From positions 6,634,001 through 6,698,000 of the forward strand of contig NC_135202.1 of assembly GCF_050948175.1 (NCBI RefSeq): a stretch of 64,000 bases of DNA. The letters run 5' to 3'. The DNA comes from Xylocopa sonorina. Taxonomy: Eukaryota; Arthropoda; Insecta; Hymenoptera; Apidae. The notes under the pieces were generated by a model. It did no database searches and was not told the origin of the DNA. It saw nothing but the letters and a program-made list of their open reading frames with translations. Position numbers and translations under genes: made by a program. Shown here in pieces: positions 24,238 to 37,784 of the stretch; the first letter of the stretch is position 1, and each line of letters opens with the position of its first letter.

Positions 24238-25979
24238 AAAAATAAAGGAAAACGAGTAAAAAGGGGGTCCGTCGGAGGTGCAGCGCTGCTTTTCTGGAAG
24301 GCAACGCTCCCGTGAACCGTGCCCCTGCCCATAAATCCTCCGCCATAAACCGTAGAACTGGGTGAGCCATAAACCGGAAGCACGTGCTCCGTTCGCTCGA
24401 GCCTCGCACACACGGGCGCGAGCGCGTCCATCGACGTCGCTGTTCCACGCCAACGCTCGGCTCGCGCGAGCGAGGCCGGCGAATCTTTTTCCCTCTCGAT
24501 TGTCAGAGCCCCCGTGAACTCCGATTCTACGCTCCCTTTTGTGCTCGCGACGCAACAATTCGCTTTTAACTGTCCTTTTCAGAGCAACTTCTCATGGACC
24601 AGACGTGGCTTTTGCTGGCATTTATTTTTTCTTTTCTGTTTCCAACACGGTATGCGAATGGGCGGCTGGGTTCCGGTTTCGCCGGGAATCAAGTGTATTC
24701 TACGTTTTACGGATTATCCGTTCGCTTTTATTTACTTGGCTGGTACACTAAGGACGATTACCATTTGGATTGTCCTATGATTTAATACTGATGACTGGGG
24801 ATTGTTAAGGTGTCTGGATACGATGTGTCTCTTGATAGGCTTAGAGAATAGCAGTGTGCTGTAAAGGGGGATTAGAGAGCGCGAGGGAAAGCTCAGGTGT
24901 TGAGAGTGTTGAAAGAATTTGCTGGAGCAAGTAGTTTCGCATTTGGTGTTCGTATAATGGACTCTGAAGAGGCGTGGTAGAATTCTTTCGCTGTAAGGGT
25001 GGCCAAGATATGTTATTAAAATGTCCAATTAGAATTTGAAGTCTATAACGAGCGAGTTAAATTTATTGTATCCAGTAATAGCCAAGAGGTTCCTGTTTAG
25101 AAATTTCGTGGGGATTTGTATAACGTGTTCGTGGCCGTATGTGAGAAAAACCGATCGTAGGGAGAAATTATGCTGGGAAACAGGTTGACGCAGGTTAGTG
25201 TTATCCTAAAATATCCGGAAGGGTGTTGATCTTCGCAGTAAGCCGCTTACTGGGGATATCCGTTTTAACCCCATGGGATTCCACTTGTATGGGGAAAGTT
25301 GCGACGTTCATGGGTGGTCCAAGCGTGTTTCTGTTTCACGATTTCACCGACAGAAACAATAAACTTTCTTTTCAGCTGGTTACCTTCTGTCTACTTGATC
25401 TTCTCCATTTTTTCTTTTTTTTTTAGTGAACTCTCTGGTACAAAGTAACAAAAGCTAGCTAGAGGAACATCCATAAAAAGTAGTAAAGAATGTATTAACT
25501 CTCGTTACCATTTTTCTCCAACTTGTGGACCCTTCGTCACTTTAAAGGGGGTTGAAAGAGATAAAGAAGAGAAAAAACTTTAAAGACTTCAAACAATTTT
25601 CCTCCGCCCAAAACGCGATAAAAAACCAAAGCAGATATCCCTGTGACCCCATCCCTCTGGAGGGCATGTTTGCAGTGACTCGCTGTCGTATTTACCCTGC
25701 ACTCCACGCTAGAATGCATCCTCCACCTCGATCGAAATCCATCGAACGGCGATCCTCCTTTTTCCCACCAGCGAAAGAATTGAATTTCGACAAGTCCAGA
25801 AGCTGGAACGCGTTCTTGATCAATATTTGACCGGTCCTGCCGGTGTCCGACGAACAAAGACCGATGCAACAACCGCCGGTGGGAAGCCTTTCACAACCGG
25901 TGACCGCAAGAATTTCACGCCAAGCTCGCGTTTTAGTTTTCGATCGCGACGAGGACGCTTTTAAGGAACCAGAAGGAGA

Positions 25980-25991
25980 GGGGGGGGGGGG
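25980..25991. repeat. Poly-G run
   Basis: Twelve consecutive G residues, likely length-polymorphic and prone to sequencing error. Confidence 0.9.
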
Positions 25992-27439
25992 CTCGTAAAA
26001 ATCGAGCTGACCAAGGAACAGGGGATAAAAGTGGCAGGAAACGCGGTGGTCAGGCTATCCTTTTTTCTCTCCTGGATAAGGTTTCCAGAATCTCTCTCGC
26101 GGTCCGATACCGACCACTTTTATGGCGGGAATTAACGATGGATTCTGTTTGTATCCAGTGATAGAACGGCCGTTGGAAACGCCGATGAAATTTGTTCCTC
26201 TTTGCCTTCCGTGAGTCACCCGGTGGCTTTTAGACGATGTCTCGTCGATTTGGGTACTCGGACACTCTTTTTCACTCTTTTTCGTCCCTTTAATTCGGGG
26301 ACTGATTTAGGGTAAGAGGTGTGATAGCTTTCTGTAGAGGGGACTGGTGGAATTTTATAGTTTCGTTCTATTCCTGGTAGCATCGTTCAGTTTATCGAGG
26401 CACGCTCCTTTTTCCACATCCAGTCGATCTCTGTTTAAGACTATTTAAAGAGAATGGTACTTCGTGAACGACTGTTAATCATGTCTCTACGATAACATTG
26501 AATCATAAAATGATGGGCATTCGTGTCAAGAGTTCTCGAGAAATCTCTGTCTCATCTCGGTTCTACTCAGAATCCATTCTGGGCGTTCTCTTTCTTACGC
26601 GGAGGCAGATTTAGGCGCTGCGCGATCGAGCGACAAAGCATCTTCCTCGAATCGATCTTGGGACCAGAGCAAAACGATCTGCTGGCACGTTTTTCGGTGA
26701 TTTCGCTCTCGCTCTTGGATTTCGGCTCACGGCTCGTTCACGACGCGTGCTTCGTACCGTAGACTAAATACCGGCATTAAATTAGGGAGAGGTCGACTCC
26801 GAACAAGGCGGCCCGGTGTGTAATGTACGCGGTCGAAATGGTGTAATGAATTATGAGCGGCGAGGATGAAGTCAGCGCACGCCAGCTTAACGCGGACGTC
26901 CCTCACGAAGTGGTAAAGAGCACTTCTGATTCTCTCAGTGTGCTCCGTTCTGCTTTATCTGCTCGATCCACCTCCTCCCCGCCCCTTCGCGATTCGATCA
27001 ACCGCACCGCTATTGTACGTGACTCATCGTTCTCAAGTGCGAATAGCCAACAGAACTATTTCACAGCCTAACTTTGGATCGAACAATCGATCAGTTCCAG
27101 ATTTCAATCAAGGAAGTTCATCGAACCGATCGTCCAATCGATCTTGAGCTAAAAGTTTCTCGCAAAAAAAAAACAACATATCTATCGTGTAAAACACAAA
27201 CAATATCGAGTGACAATAGACTGGCAACTATAATTATCGCTACATGTTCGTACTGGAATTGTATCCGTATTTTACTAGCACTTCTCTGGCCAGCACCTCG
27301 CGCTTCCCATATTTGCGAAACTCTTAGACGCGCGTCGCTTACAATCGCTCTTGTCTTAGGCAGCAAGGATCAATCCGCATTTTCATGGAGATCTCCCACT
27401 TCGCGTGGAATACTCACGCTCGTAAGACAGACTCCTGTC

Positions 27440-28120
27440 TCTTTAAATCCCTGTCGCTGTCTCCTTCAGCAACCGATCGGCGGTACGCGCGGCCGTCCGT
27501 AAGGGATGTTGCACGGGCGTTAAGCGGGAATTTATAAGCGTTACGCGCAGAGAGGAGAGGACGGTGTTGGGTTGTACGGGGTATTTTGGAAAAAAAGGCA
27601 TCCGCGCGCAAATAGAATAAATCCGAGAGTGGCGCGAGAAAGTGCGGGGAGAGCGATGCGATTCAAAACGTTCGTCCGCGATATAAATATTCCAGGGACG
27701 TGCGCGCGTTTCCCCACCAAGTCGAGGTTCGATCCCCACCGTGTCGGTTTGGCTCGCGAGGCGTAGCACGTCCCGAAAACGTATCGCTATGCGCATCACG
27801 GGCGCTTCTATCGTCGCTGCGCGATCGCGGGAAACCGCCGAACATGGCGATCGCCGATTCGAACGCGGCGAATCCGTCGACGCCAAATAGGCGCGAGCTG
27901 ATCGTTTTAAATCCTTTTGCGAGCGGGCGGTTGCGCAACGGCGGCTCGACCGGCGAGTTTCGATTCCGTTTCCTGTCCGAGCTCCCCTGGAGAACGGCCG
28001 ACTTCTTTCTGGTACCCTCGAACGGCCTAACACTTTGCACGTGGCCGCGGCGAACGCTGAAACGGGCTCGTGGGGGGATTCCTGGGATTATGCTTTCCAC
28101 TTTTTTCGCTCTTTTGTTTT
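27440..28120. other. CpG-dense block with overlapping open frames
   Basis: A sharply CpG-rich stretch in which both strands stay open for long distances (196 codons on minus at 27443-28033, 173 codons on plus at 27700-28221). Open frames on both strands of GC-rich DNA are expected by chance, and neither protein shows a domain. This could be an unmethylated regulatory element or a promoter of a non-coding transcript. Nothing decides it. Confidence 0.4.
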
Positions 28121-31100
28121 TATTGAGGATCCTTGGGGCTTTTTTTTTTGTCGCGACGGTTAGGTGGAACGGTATGTTGTCACTCTCTGTGAAACATTTT
28201 CGGCTGTTACAGAGGGGTTAGGTGTATGGGCTGGTTTTATGGGAACCGTCAGGAGGCTCTTTTTCTGGGCTGCATAAGTTCCGAGGGAAACTGTGCTCGC
28301 TTGCATTGGAAATGATCGTGAGTCGAATGGTACGATGGTTTTTGATGGAAGAAAGGATTTCGGGAGTTGTCTCGTTTCAAATGGCTCGATGCTTGGTGAA
28401 TATAGATAGCTCATCGATCGCAGACTATTCGATCATATTGTCCGTTACTTCACTACTTTATTGTTCGTTGTATCACTTTCTCTTAGATGATTCGTATCCT
28501 TCGACTTTCTACAATACAATTTTCGACTTACAAACTTTGCTTCGAGACTTCGAAAGGAAAGATACATTTCTATTATTAAAAAAAATATATATTAAGATAG
28601 AATCCTAGAAACTACCCCTACTGAAAAAGAAACCTTTCTGTTTCTCAAATTGGCAAGGGTTGAAATAGAATCGTGGAGTTGATTAAAGGCGACGAAAAGC
28701 TCGTTCCTTCGAACACCTTATTCCGATGCATAGTAAGAAGAAGAAGAAGTAGAAGAAGAAGAAAGCGTCGGTGGTAGTTAAGCGCAGGCATAGGTAGCTA
28801 AAAAGGGACGCTCGATGTAGGTACCTCCGCGTGAATAACAAAAGGCTGACGGAACGTGCGCCGCGTGAAGAACAGTGCGCCGTAGGGTACGGCGAACAGG
28901 GAAGTGGTTGCGCGTGATAGTGGAATATTCATTTTGTGCCCACGATCGTCAGTGTGCGATGTGAATTCACCGGCGAATTAAACGGAAAGCAGACGTTTCA
29001 CAAGCCCCGTTTAACGCCTCGCCCAGCCCGCTCACAATCGCGCGACGCCCGCCTCTTTTTCGTCCGTTTTCCCGCGTATAATCGATGGCCTGTTTATGCT
29101 ACGTATAATTCCCGTATTGGTCTTGTAAAGGTAAATTAATAGCGACCGCCCCGGTGATTTATCGCTGAATTATGATTTATGCGACTTTGTGTAATGGTCC
29201 TTTAAGCGTCCGCGAGAGGTAAATTTATGGTAATCGCGGATCCGTTATTATATTCAAGTAGTTTATGCAGTTGAATTCTACGTACGACATCACTCAGGGA
29301 CTTTTTGCATCGGTTGTATCAGCGAGATTGATTGAATCGTTAAAATTTAACGCTAACTATTATTATCGCAGCTCTAAAATTGTACGACACATGGTTAAAG
29401 GCATCGCGAGCATCTCTGAAAAGATCGAAGATCCATGGAGAAAAGTGGTCATCGATTCGATAACGTGAAGTGGATCAATAAGAATCTAGCTGACGTATTC
29501 TTCACTCGAGGGATGCGCAGCTGATCACGTAGAATCTAATGGTTGATCAGATAAATGTTGGACTTCCACCCTCTGTCGAACGATAACGGGACGATGCAGT
29601 TTTATCAATTTTTCTACCTTTAAGTTTGCTCAAGCGCGTTTTATCTTCCGGTTTTTATCAGGAAGAGGGACTCCCGGTGGGTGCAGGTACCATTTCGTTT
29701 CAGCGGTTGGATAACGCCTCGATAGCGTTATCGACCTAGCACAAGAATTTCCGTGTGGACCTTTTCTAGGATTCTTCGAGACTTCAAGTTCAAGCCAAGC
29801 AGATTTATTATCGAGAAAGTTTTCAGTCTGTAAGACGCTGTAACCCAACATCTAACGCAACATTAAGGCTATTACGTGATGTCTAGTCTGCGACACTTTA
29901 GCGTTAGAACATGAGCCTTAAATTACAGTTATTCTCGTTTCTTCTCAAACGTCGCTCGAGATCCTTTGGAGAAGGAAAGTATATTCGTGGATAGAATCAC
30001 GCAAGAGAGTATCTTTTTGCAGTCGCAGCGAATCTACTGGGTCAGGCTGTTCGAAAATTCGTTTTGCGCGCCGTGGCGCCACGCGGGCCCCGGTTCAGGG
30101 AACTTCGTGCCCCAGGCTCCCTTTGCTCCCGTTCACTCCTGTCACCCGAAACATCTGCTCGACGGGAGCACTAGAAATATTTTTCTCCTTTTTTTTCTTC
30201 TTTATTTCAATCGTTACAGCCTCCGCGGCTGGAACAGAGCGCGCCTTATGTCCCCTGTTCCCGGCGGAAAAAATACAAATCACTTCGTTAACCGACGAAA
30301 ATTTATATTCTTCTCGACCTCATTAACAAACGCGCGGAGGACGCAAGAAAGAACGTCGAAACGCCCTTTTTGTCGCTGTCCCACCGCGGTGGAACCGCGT
30401 CCTATTCTTTTTACGAGAAAAAGATTCGACAAAAATTCGGTGGACAGCTCGAAGGAGTTAATTAAATTTCGAATGAGATCAGCAAGTGTTCCGTTAGGGG
30501 AGTCCAACGAAATTCAACGGATAAGTACGTTAATACGATGGTTCAGATCGATTGCTACGTTTCTCTTCAAATTAGGGAACGCGATTTTTACATTCAACCC
30601 CCTCGAGCGATACTTCTGTTGAAACGCAGGATCTACAGACACGTAATTATAAGTATATTGTTAATGAGAGTGTGCGTTGCATTACCAGCAATATTGCTCG
30701 GTAAATTCACTCCATGTAGTATCAGGTAAAAAACATGAATGGAAAGATATACTTTCTACGAAATTAGTTGCACGAGGATTATACTTAAGTTATGCTATCG
30801 TTCGAATACCGTATGTACATAGATTAGCCAGCTGATAGCGTGGCAAAAAGTATTTCTGCAAAATGAGTTCGCAGGAACCTATACAGTTCGGAACGTGTAC
30901 ACCATTTACGATGTGTCAGGATAATCGATTAATATTCCGTGCAAGGAAAGCGGAGGGCCGGGTTAAAAAGATTGGTATTCGCGTTTTTTAATCGGGCCGG
31001 TAAGTCGATGATTTGCACGATCCGGTCAGTTAGTAAATTTTGTTGGAATGCCTCGATATTTTTGTCCAAGTGTTTTATTAGGCGGGCATACTGCTCGCTT

Positions 31101-31850
31101 CTTGCGACCAGTCAGCCGATAAGAAAGTATCAAGTGGTCTGGGAAAAAGCTGGGAGTGCCGTTAAATTAAGTCACAGTTTTCCGCCGGCCTTTTCAGGCT
31201 GCTCGCGCGTCTAACTGTAACGTTGAATAAGTCGCGTTGAATCGCGACACGGCGCCCGTCTATGTACACGTATACTTCTACACGTATTCTTGCTTCTCTA
31301 TTGCGAATCTGATTGTGGCTAGCTGCGCTAACCGATTAGCGTATCTGTCGAACGGTGCCTGCAAGTTATGTCGTTCGGTTATTTTATGGTCGTACTACTG
31401 CCACGGTTCTATGAGATATTATGGCAGTCTGTTGAATATAGGAAGTGTCCGATATCGGGCTTACGGAGTTACGTCGTCGAAGATTTAACGCACCTCGCGT
31501 CCATTACAATACACGGCCGGATGTTCGAGTCGACATAAACTACCACAAATTTATATCTCAAACTAAACAGATCAAAATCCACAATCTCATCGGTCTCTCG
31601 CATCGTACAACTCCCTCGAACTCACCCTAGTAAGAAATGAAAACAGAACAACCCTTGTCGCCTTAAAAATGAAAGAAACCATCCTACTTACTACCAGGTA
31701 CAATCAACTCTCCCTGCCGTGCCTGATTCCCGATGCACCGTTCAAATCCACTCGCTGGCCACGCATGTCCGGACCATTCGAAACACAACGAGGCACACGC
31801 ACACACCTTATTACCCGTTTCGCCCTCGTAACCGCACACACTCTAGACGC
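28121..31850. other. Non-coding stretch
   Basis: Mixed composition with an AAG-rich tract at 28735-28764. A 218-codon plus-strand ORF at 29966-30622 has no recognisable domain and no splice or promoter context. Nothing else is supported. Confidence 0.5.
28735..28764. repeat. (AAG)n tract
   Basis: About ten AAG units with one AGT interruption. Confidence 0.9.
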
Positions 31851-32475
31851 GTTTCGCGATCCCAGTAATGGACAGTTTTCTGGACAGACGGCGCTCGTAC
31901 GGACGATCGAGCAGATGCACGATCCGCGTGCCCATCGACGACAGGATCGCAAAGGGGGTGGAAGAGGCGCGCAAGAAGCGACGCGAGACAGACGGAACGC
32001 GACACGATCTCTTGACCCCTCTTTGGAGTCGGGGTAGATCGTTGTCGATCGTGGAGGTCGTGCTCGAGGGTACGCGGACAGGACACGACGTAAACTCGTG
32101 GAGGCGCGCGCGCGATGTTTGTTTGCCGGCGGCACGTTTTCGTCTGACAGCCAGTGGCGCGCCTCGTGTCGTACCTGCCGATGCGCACGCGCAGCATCAA
32201 CCGCAGGAGCTGACGGCGTTGATTGGCCGCTCATTGATTGGTCCTACACGCGGTTCGACTCACGTGCGTGTCGGTTCCCGTGGGTTTCAGAAGGTTAGGT
32301 GACCGTGGGTGGGGGCGGACTGTTCCCGCGACTTTTCGAGCACCGTGTTTATAAGTCACCCGTAGGGTGATCGACTTTTGTCGCGGCTGTGGGTGTGAAC
32401 TGTTCTCGTCTGAATTTCGACTGGGTTTCCAGGCTTGGCGACTCGAGAAACCGTTTGCAGACAACGTAAAGGTGA
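31850..32475 (+). promoter_or_regulatory. CpG-dense block, possible plus-strand promoter/non-coding exon
   Basis: CpG-rich sequence followed by a TATA-like TTTATAAG at 32348-32355 and a perfect 6-bp stem with 3-base loop (TCACCC GTA GGGTGA, 32356-32370). About 100 bases further is a weak donor AACGTAAAG|GTGAAT near 32471. The arrangement resembles a short first exon but there is no independent support. A CpG-rich enhancer is equally possible. Confidence 0.25.
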
Positions 32476-32952
32476 ATACTTGTCTTTAAGTGATCATGCG
32501 AGGCGATTAACGTGTCTTGTTGGGAGTCAGGGTATCGGGGAACTTGGAACAGTGCATCAGAATTCGCTCGACAGGATTTCCCCCTATCTTAGATCAGATT
32601 TATGAGCGGTGTTGCGAATTTTAAAGAGTTGCGCGATCGTTTCCATGTATTGCGAAACGCATGTATTTTGATTAGGTTGGATTTGGTTTGTGTGTAGGAT
32701 TGGATGGTCTGGTTGCACAGTTATGTCATATTCAGTTACACCTGATCGGAGTCCGGTTGAAGATTTATACCTTTCATTTGGAACAAGCTTTCTAACGTTT
32801 CACCTGCGGTATAATTACTGGCATTCATATTGAAATGAGCCGATCAATTAGACTAACGATCCGCAGATCTATGACCCACGCACGGTGTAGGCGAAGACGT
32901 TTAATGATTAATAATTAAATCGTATGCAACTAGTAAACGTAAAACGAACATC
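32476..32952. other. Non-coding AT-leaning stretch
   Basis: No open frame or repeat of note. Homeodomain-like TAATTA words occur near its right end. Confidence 0.5.
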
Positions 32953-33382
32953 GGCGACTAAGAGTTCTCCTACGCATCGATGAAACAATAAAAAGTTTGC
33001 CAATTAAACAGATTACAATCTTTAGCAATCTCTACGACCAATTCCTCCTTATTTCTTCGTGCCTCTTCGTGCTTGTGGCGTAAGGATAAAGGTTCTAACT
33101 TATAAAAATAAGTAATAGCAATGATTATTATTATTTTTATCATTATTAAGTAATTCAGTTCAGGATTCGACGACTAAGAATTCTCTTACGCATTGATGAA
33201 GCAATAAAAAGTTTGCCAATTAAATAGATTACAACCTTTAGCAATCTCTATGACCAATTCGTCTTTATTTCTTCGTGCCTCTTCGTGCTTGTGGCGTAAG
33301 GATAAAGGTTCTAACTTATAAAAATAAGTAATAGCAATGATTAATATTATTTTTATTATTATTAAGTAATTCAGTTCAGAAT
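32953..33382. repeat. Tandem duplication, two copies of about 216 bp
   Basis: Copy 1 begins near 32953 and copy 2 near 33169, a period of 216. Each runs from CGACTAAGA through TTCTTCGTGCCTCTTCGTGC to AAGTAATTCAGTTCAG. Most of the second half is identical between copies; the first half has scattered substitutions. No coding frame is preserved. It is a recent local duplication in an AT-rich context. Confidence 0.92.
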
Positions 33383-36300
33383 GGTTTTTATTGTTGATAA
33401 AAATAGCTCGTTTCCAAGAACGATCTCGTAACCAACCGCAGCTGGAACATCTTTATAGACGTAAAATGGAAACGGGAATGAGATTTGTTTTGTAACGATC
33501 GGTACGCACGCCATGTTTGCAAGCCGTGATTACACCGTGTCGAACGACCACTTTTATCGTCGTCTTGCGAAAGGTGCAAACTGTTAATTCTTGGTCCGCC
33601 ATTGAAAAACAGCGTTGGCGTCCCTTACCGACCTATGTAACCGAACAGCACAATGAATCGGTGAACGACCTTTCTTTCTTTTAACCACGCAGTTGTCGAT
33701 TCACAAAGAATTGTTTGTTAACGCCGGTTATTCTTCTTCACCACGCTCCTGGCTAGTTATTGCCTTTTTTCTACTCCTCGATTCCACGAAACGAGGGTTC
33801 TCGGATTCTAACAGGAAACATCGTAGAAATCACTGTGAAAGCAACGCGCGACGCAAAGTTATTTTAACGAAAAAATAATAATTCGAATAAGAATCGATTA
33901 ACTTTAACTTCCTGTCTCACAAGCCTCTTAAAATTACTCTGAAATTTTTCGCAGTTCTCGAAGAACGGATGACAATTTCGGACACGTTCATTGTCCGCTG
34001 AAAAATGAACAGCATCCCTCTCGAACAGGGTGCCACGAGCGGCGTGTCGAGCGAGTGAAAAAGGAAGAAGAGATAGGAAAAACGACGCCGCACGTGCGCC
34101 GTTTCCGGCGTTGCGGCAAATCACGACGGTGCTTCCGGTGCGCGGCGCATTCGGCTGGCGGGGGACGCAAACGAGAGAAACGCCCCAGCGCGCGCGTCGG
34201 AGGAGGACTCGCCGTGGCGGCACCGCGATATGCCCGACACGAAACGGACGCGTACGCTTTTTCTGAATTACGTGAACGCATTCACAATGGATCCTTTACG
34301 AGATCAGCCGGCGATAAGCCCAGCCGCCACCCGGGTTTCGTTGAAACTCTCGTTGAAAATGCTGCTCGCGGGCTCCTTTCGAGAATCGATCGCGCTGGGG
34401 ACTTCTAGCCGTCGCGATTGATTAATCGACTGACTACCCGCTTTGTGTGAACTCGGTTGTCGTTTACCTTTGTTGGCTCGATTGGGTTCACCGTCGATCT
34501 GAATTCGAATTGGGTAAGGCCGAGTTCTTGTCAAGCTTCTCGCACTGGATGCAACATTCTTATCACTATCCTTATTATTGGTACTAGTTACCAGATATTT
34601 CTCGAATAGAAAGTTACAGAAAACTCAACTTCTCTTCAATTTTTTATCACATAACATTCATCAACCCCCTAAAACTCGTATACTCAAAAGAAGAGAAGGT
34701 ATTCAAAGAGCGAAGGAAGGAAACAAATACAGAAAAAGCATAGAGAATTAAATATACCAGCAGACGATTCCTAAAGTACAAGGAAATCATTATTCCATCC
34801 TTTAAGCCACCGTAAGTAAAATTCCTCCACGTTTCTAAATCCTCCTTCCCCTTCGAAAAGAGTCCCCTTCTCGCGACGAACGAAACAAAACCCTCGAAAC
34901 GAGCAATGAAAGCCACGACAGAAAGACAGAAGCTCGATTGTTACCAATTTTTACCACGAGGCGTTCATTATATCAATAGGGTGGATTTATAAAAATTTCG
35001 CGAAACGGTTAACCGTGCAAGGATCGAGAATGTAGTTAGCAGGAAAAATCATGGCGGACACCCTGCTGTCGCGGAGGAAGCCCTCTAACGAACCTCAGGC
35101 ACGAATAATGCGCTGCAGATGCCTGGCTCTTTCACGGAGGCGCATCTTCTTCCCATTTTCAGGGCTTTATCTCGGATTTGTCTCGTCTGGAAGCATCTAC
35201 CGCCTGACTCGCCGTTAAGATACGCCACGTATCCACCGTGGGACGGTGATTCGCCATCGATTACGCGGCTTTTAGCCTCCCCACGGTTGATAAACGATCG
35301 GCGTTCTCTTCCGCCGCGCCAGCCGAACAGAATTAATTGGAGGGGACGTGATCGTGTGCAGCAATTATTTCTTTCGCGATTTCTTTTCCAACGGGGGGAT
35401 TCGGTGATCTTGGGGATGACGTTGCCTTTATGGAGGTCGCAGGGGTTTGTTTATGGGAAACTGATGAATCGTTAACATTATTCCTTCTTTTTTGGGACTT
35501 GGAATTTTTGTAAAAACACGTCCTACGGTTTTTTGTTCCTCTTTCTTGGTAGTTGGTCGAGGTTTAAATGGTCATCTTTTTAGACAGGTTTCTTGATATC
35601 GCGTATTTTATGCGAGTTTGCAGAAAGCTATGGTGTTATTAGGAGAACATTGTTTCGCCAGTTTATCCAGTTTCTGATAACTGTTCGCATTTTTATCTCT
35701 TGTAACATGGAACGTATTTTCTGATCAATTATTTTTATCTAATCATCATTAGCGTAACGCGAATACATTCTTGACTGCGGTTGGATGGCTCTCGAAGACT
35801 GCGCGAAGCTCGCTATTCTTACTTTATGTTACAGTTTAAAGTACGCGTGGGCAGCTCGATATTAGCGTTCTGCATAATTATTTTCACCGCTAATGTTTCA
35901 CAATGTCTCCTCTGGAACACCCACTTTCCCCAGCCAGTGTGCGCGCAACCGTGTTGTCTCGTAAAACAAACCGCGTGCACGGTGTTCGCGTTTTCTCGCC
36001 AGAGATAATCGACGAGGCGCAACTGGTTGTCGAAAGAATTTAGCTTAATCGGGCCGTGACTTCGCGTAAAGGGGGGGCCACGATAAGACGGGCAGGGAGC
36101 GAACGGTGGGCGTTTCATGCTAATCAACCGGCGGGTTTCGCGACCACGAAGGACCCACCGTTGCGAAAAAGAAAAATCCACGCCACAATGGTCCCGGAAC
36201 GCTCTCGAGAGCTTTCACCTCGCACGATCCATTATCAACATTCTAGATGAAACCCTCTGTCCACTTTGTTACTATCGCCAGGCTTCACCTTGTCCCATAC

Positions 36301-37599
36301 AGAGCGTTTCTCTTTCGAACCAGCTGGTCCTTTTCTGTGCTCCTGCGTTTTCGAAGAAAAACTACGTCACGCGAGGGATCAATTTAATTTATGGCCCCGC
36401 AAACTCAAACGATCCAACATCCATCGCGTTACGTTTAATACAGACTAGGCTGGGATTAATTTAAATTATATTGTGTCGCGTTGATTGGGTGCAAATAAAA
36501 GATGATGGCGCGCGTACAGTCGAGCATCGAGAGGATCGAAAGGGTTAATGGTTAACGAGCACGTTGTCGCTTGTGGACGCGACTGTACCACCATTTAACG
36601 GACACCCTATACAGCCGACCCCGTCTCTGCGATGGGTATAAATCTCCTCGATCAGGGCTCCAGAGACAAATACTGTTGTCAGCGAACGACAAGCCGTTTA
36701 CAAGCAGAGGAAACGAACGTTGGTAGCTTCGGCCACGAAGAGATAGGCCGTGCGCCGCGAGACGAGGATCATTTGTCGCTGCGATCTTTCTAACGCTGTC
36801 AAACCTTCTTGGCCTCACGCTCGGAGCCTGTGGCACCGCTGTATATCCTAGCCTATGATTTAACGCCACGTGCAATTTTCCAAACGATCCCCGTCGGCTT
36901 GTAATGGGCTTTTGTTCTTGCCATTGTACGTTCTCGTCGTAGGAAGTCAGTCGTTCCAGGCTATTCCGGTTCTGGGATTGTCTCAGGTGTGCTGGTTTAG
37001 TGTTGGGCGGGTGGTGTCGCCCAGCCAGCTTTTTGGAGGCTCGTTAATAACATGTAATTAGGAATTTCTTATGTTTCTTCAATATTTTATTCAAATGTTT
37101 CTGTAGACATAAACGAATTCATTTTTGAACCCTCTGTCGCAAAGAGGCAAGAATCAAACGACCCTCCACTCGACTAAATCGAGATTCTAAAGTGTCCTGC
37201 CTCTCATCGCGCGACAATGAGCCGTGAAATCGGGCTTTTTTACATTTAGAATGAGCCCACATGAGGGTGATGCGTCGCGTCCCCTCGTGCGTTACGTCCT
37301 ACAATAACACAATTCACTGCTACGACCCGAGGCGACAATACGTAGTTGTCTTCAAGAGCAACGCGCCGGCTGCTACGTGAGAAAAACAATCCACGACGAG
37401 TGACGCGGCTGATTTCGCGGAACAGTCGACTTCCACGAAATGCGAAATCCGAAAACTACGCGTGGCGAACCAGTGTCGTTCGATACGTCGTCTAGCGCAC
37501 AGGTACGCTACGCGTCTAGTCGCTCGTCGTGGTTACGCGTAATAACGTGTGTCTTATTCCTTTCTGTGTGTAAAATCGAATCGTACATACGTACGTATA
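33383..37599. other. Non-coding stretch with a CpG-dense block at 34.0-34.4 kb
   Basis: No gene is supported. The 34000-34420 interval is CpG-dense, with overlapping arginine-rich open frames on both strands that look composition-driven. A GACACCCTATACAG word at 36601 resembles the terminal repeat of the element at 41.3 kb and may be a solitary relic. Confidence 0.5.
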
Positions 37600-37784
37600 G
37601 TACAGTGATTAATTATTCTCCAGTGCGAACTGACAGTGATCGAGACTAATTTTTGTCTTACTGTTTCTACGTAGAAGTATCGTTGCCGCTGTTCTCTACG
37701 TGCGACGACCTCAAGTGTCTTCGAGAGCCGTCTTCGAGAGCTGTACACTCAGACCATTGTGGAAGAGCGGTCCAGTATTCAGAG
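37600..37784 (+). other. Possible plus-strand non-coding exon with strong donor
   Basis: The segment ends TATTCAGAG|GTAAGTCG, an almost ideal 5' splice site (GT at 37785-37786). Upstream are repeated CAGTG words typical of insect initiator-like sequence, and a doubled GTCTTCGAGAGC. The left edge is arbitrary. No ORF is preserved up to the donor, so if real it would be a 5' UTR or lncRNA exon of a plus-strand transcript inside or beside the FGFR intron. Evidence is one splice motif and composition. Confidence 0.3.

Larger units (their letters stand above)
16400..27430. other. Non-coding stretch upstream of the FGFR start-codon exon
   Basis: No gene is supported. Contents: an inverted repeat at 16767-16823, a 207-bp-spaced duplication at 17968-18230, an AT-rich block at 18400-18940, a TTC/poly-T run at 22870-22905, a GA run at 24210-24237, and a run of twelve G at 25980. 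A 91-residue minus-strand ORF at 23288-23563 has a less biased composition than its neighbours but matches no family I recognise. Confidence 0.55.

Noticed and set aside
27724..27734. tRNA B-box-like GGTTCGATCCC
   Set aside because: No A box or cloverleaf arms in the expected positions.
27443..28221. Overlapping 196-codon (minus) and 173-codon (plus) ORFs
   Set aside because: Both frames stay open because the DNA is GC-rich; neither protein has a domain.
29966..30622. 218-codon plus-strand ORF
   Set aside because: No recognisable family, skewed composition, no splice or promoter context.
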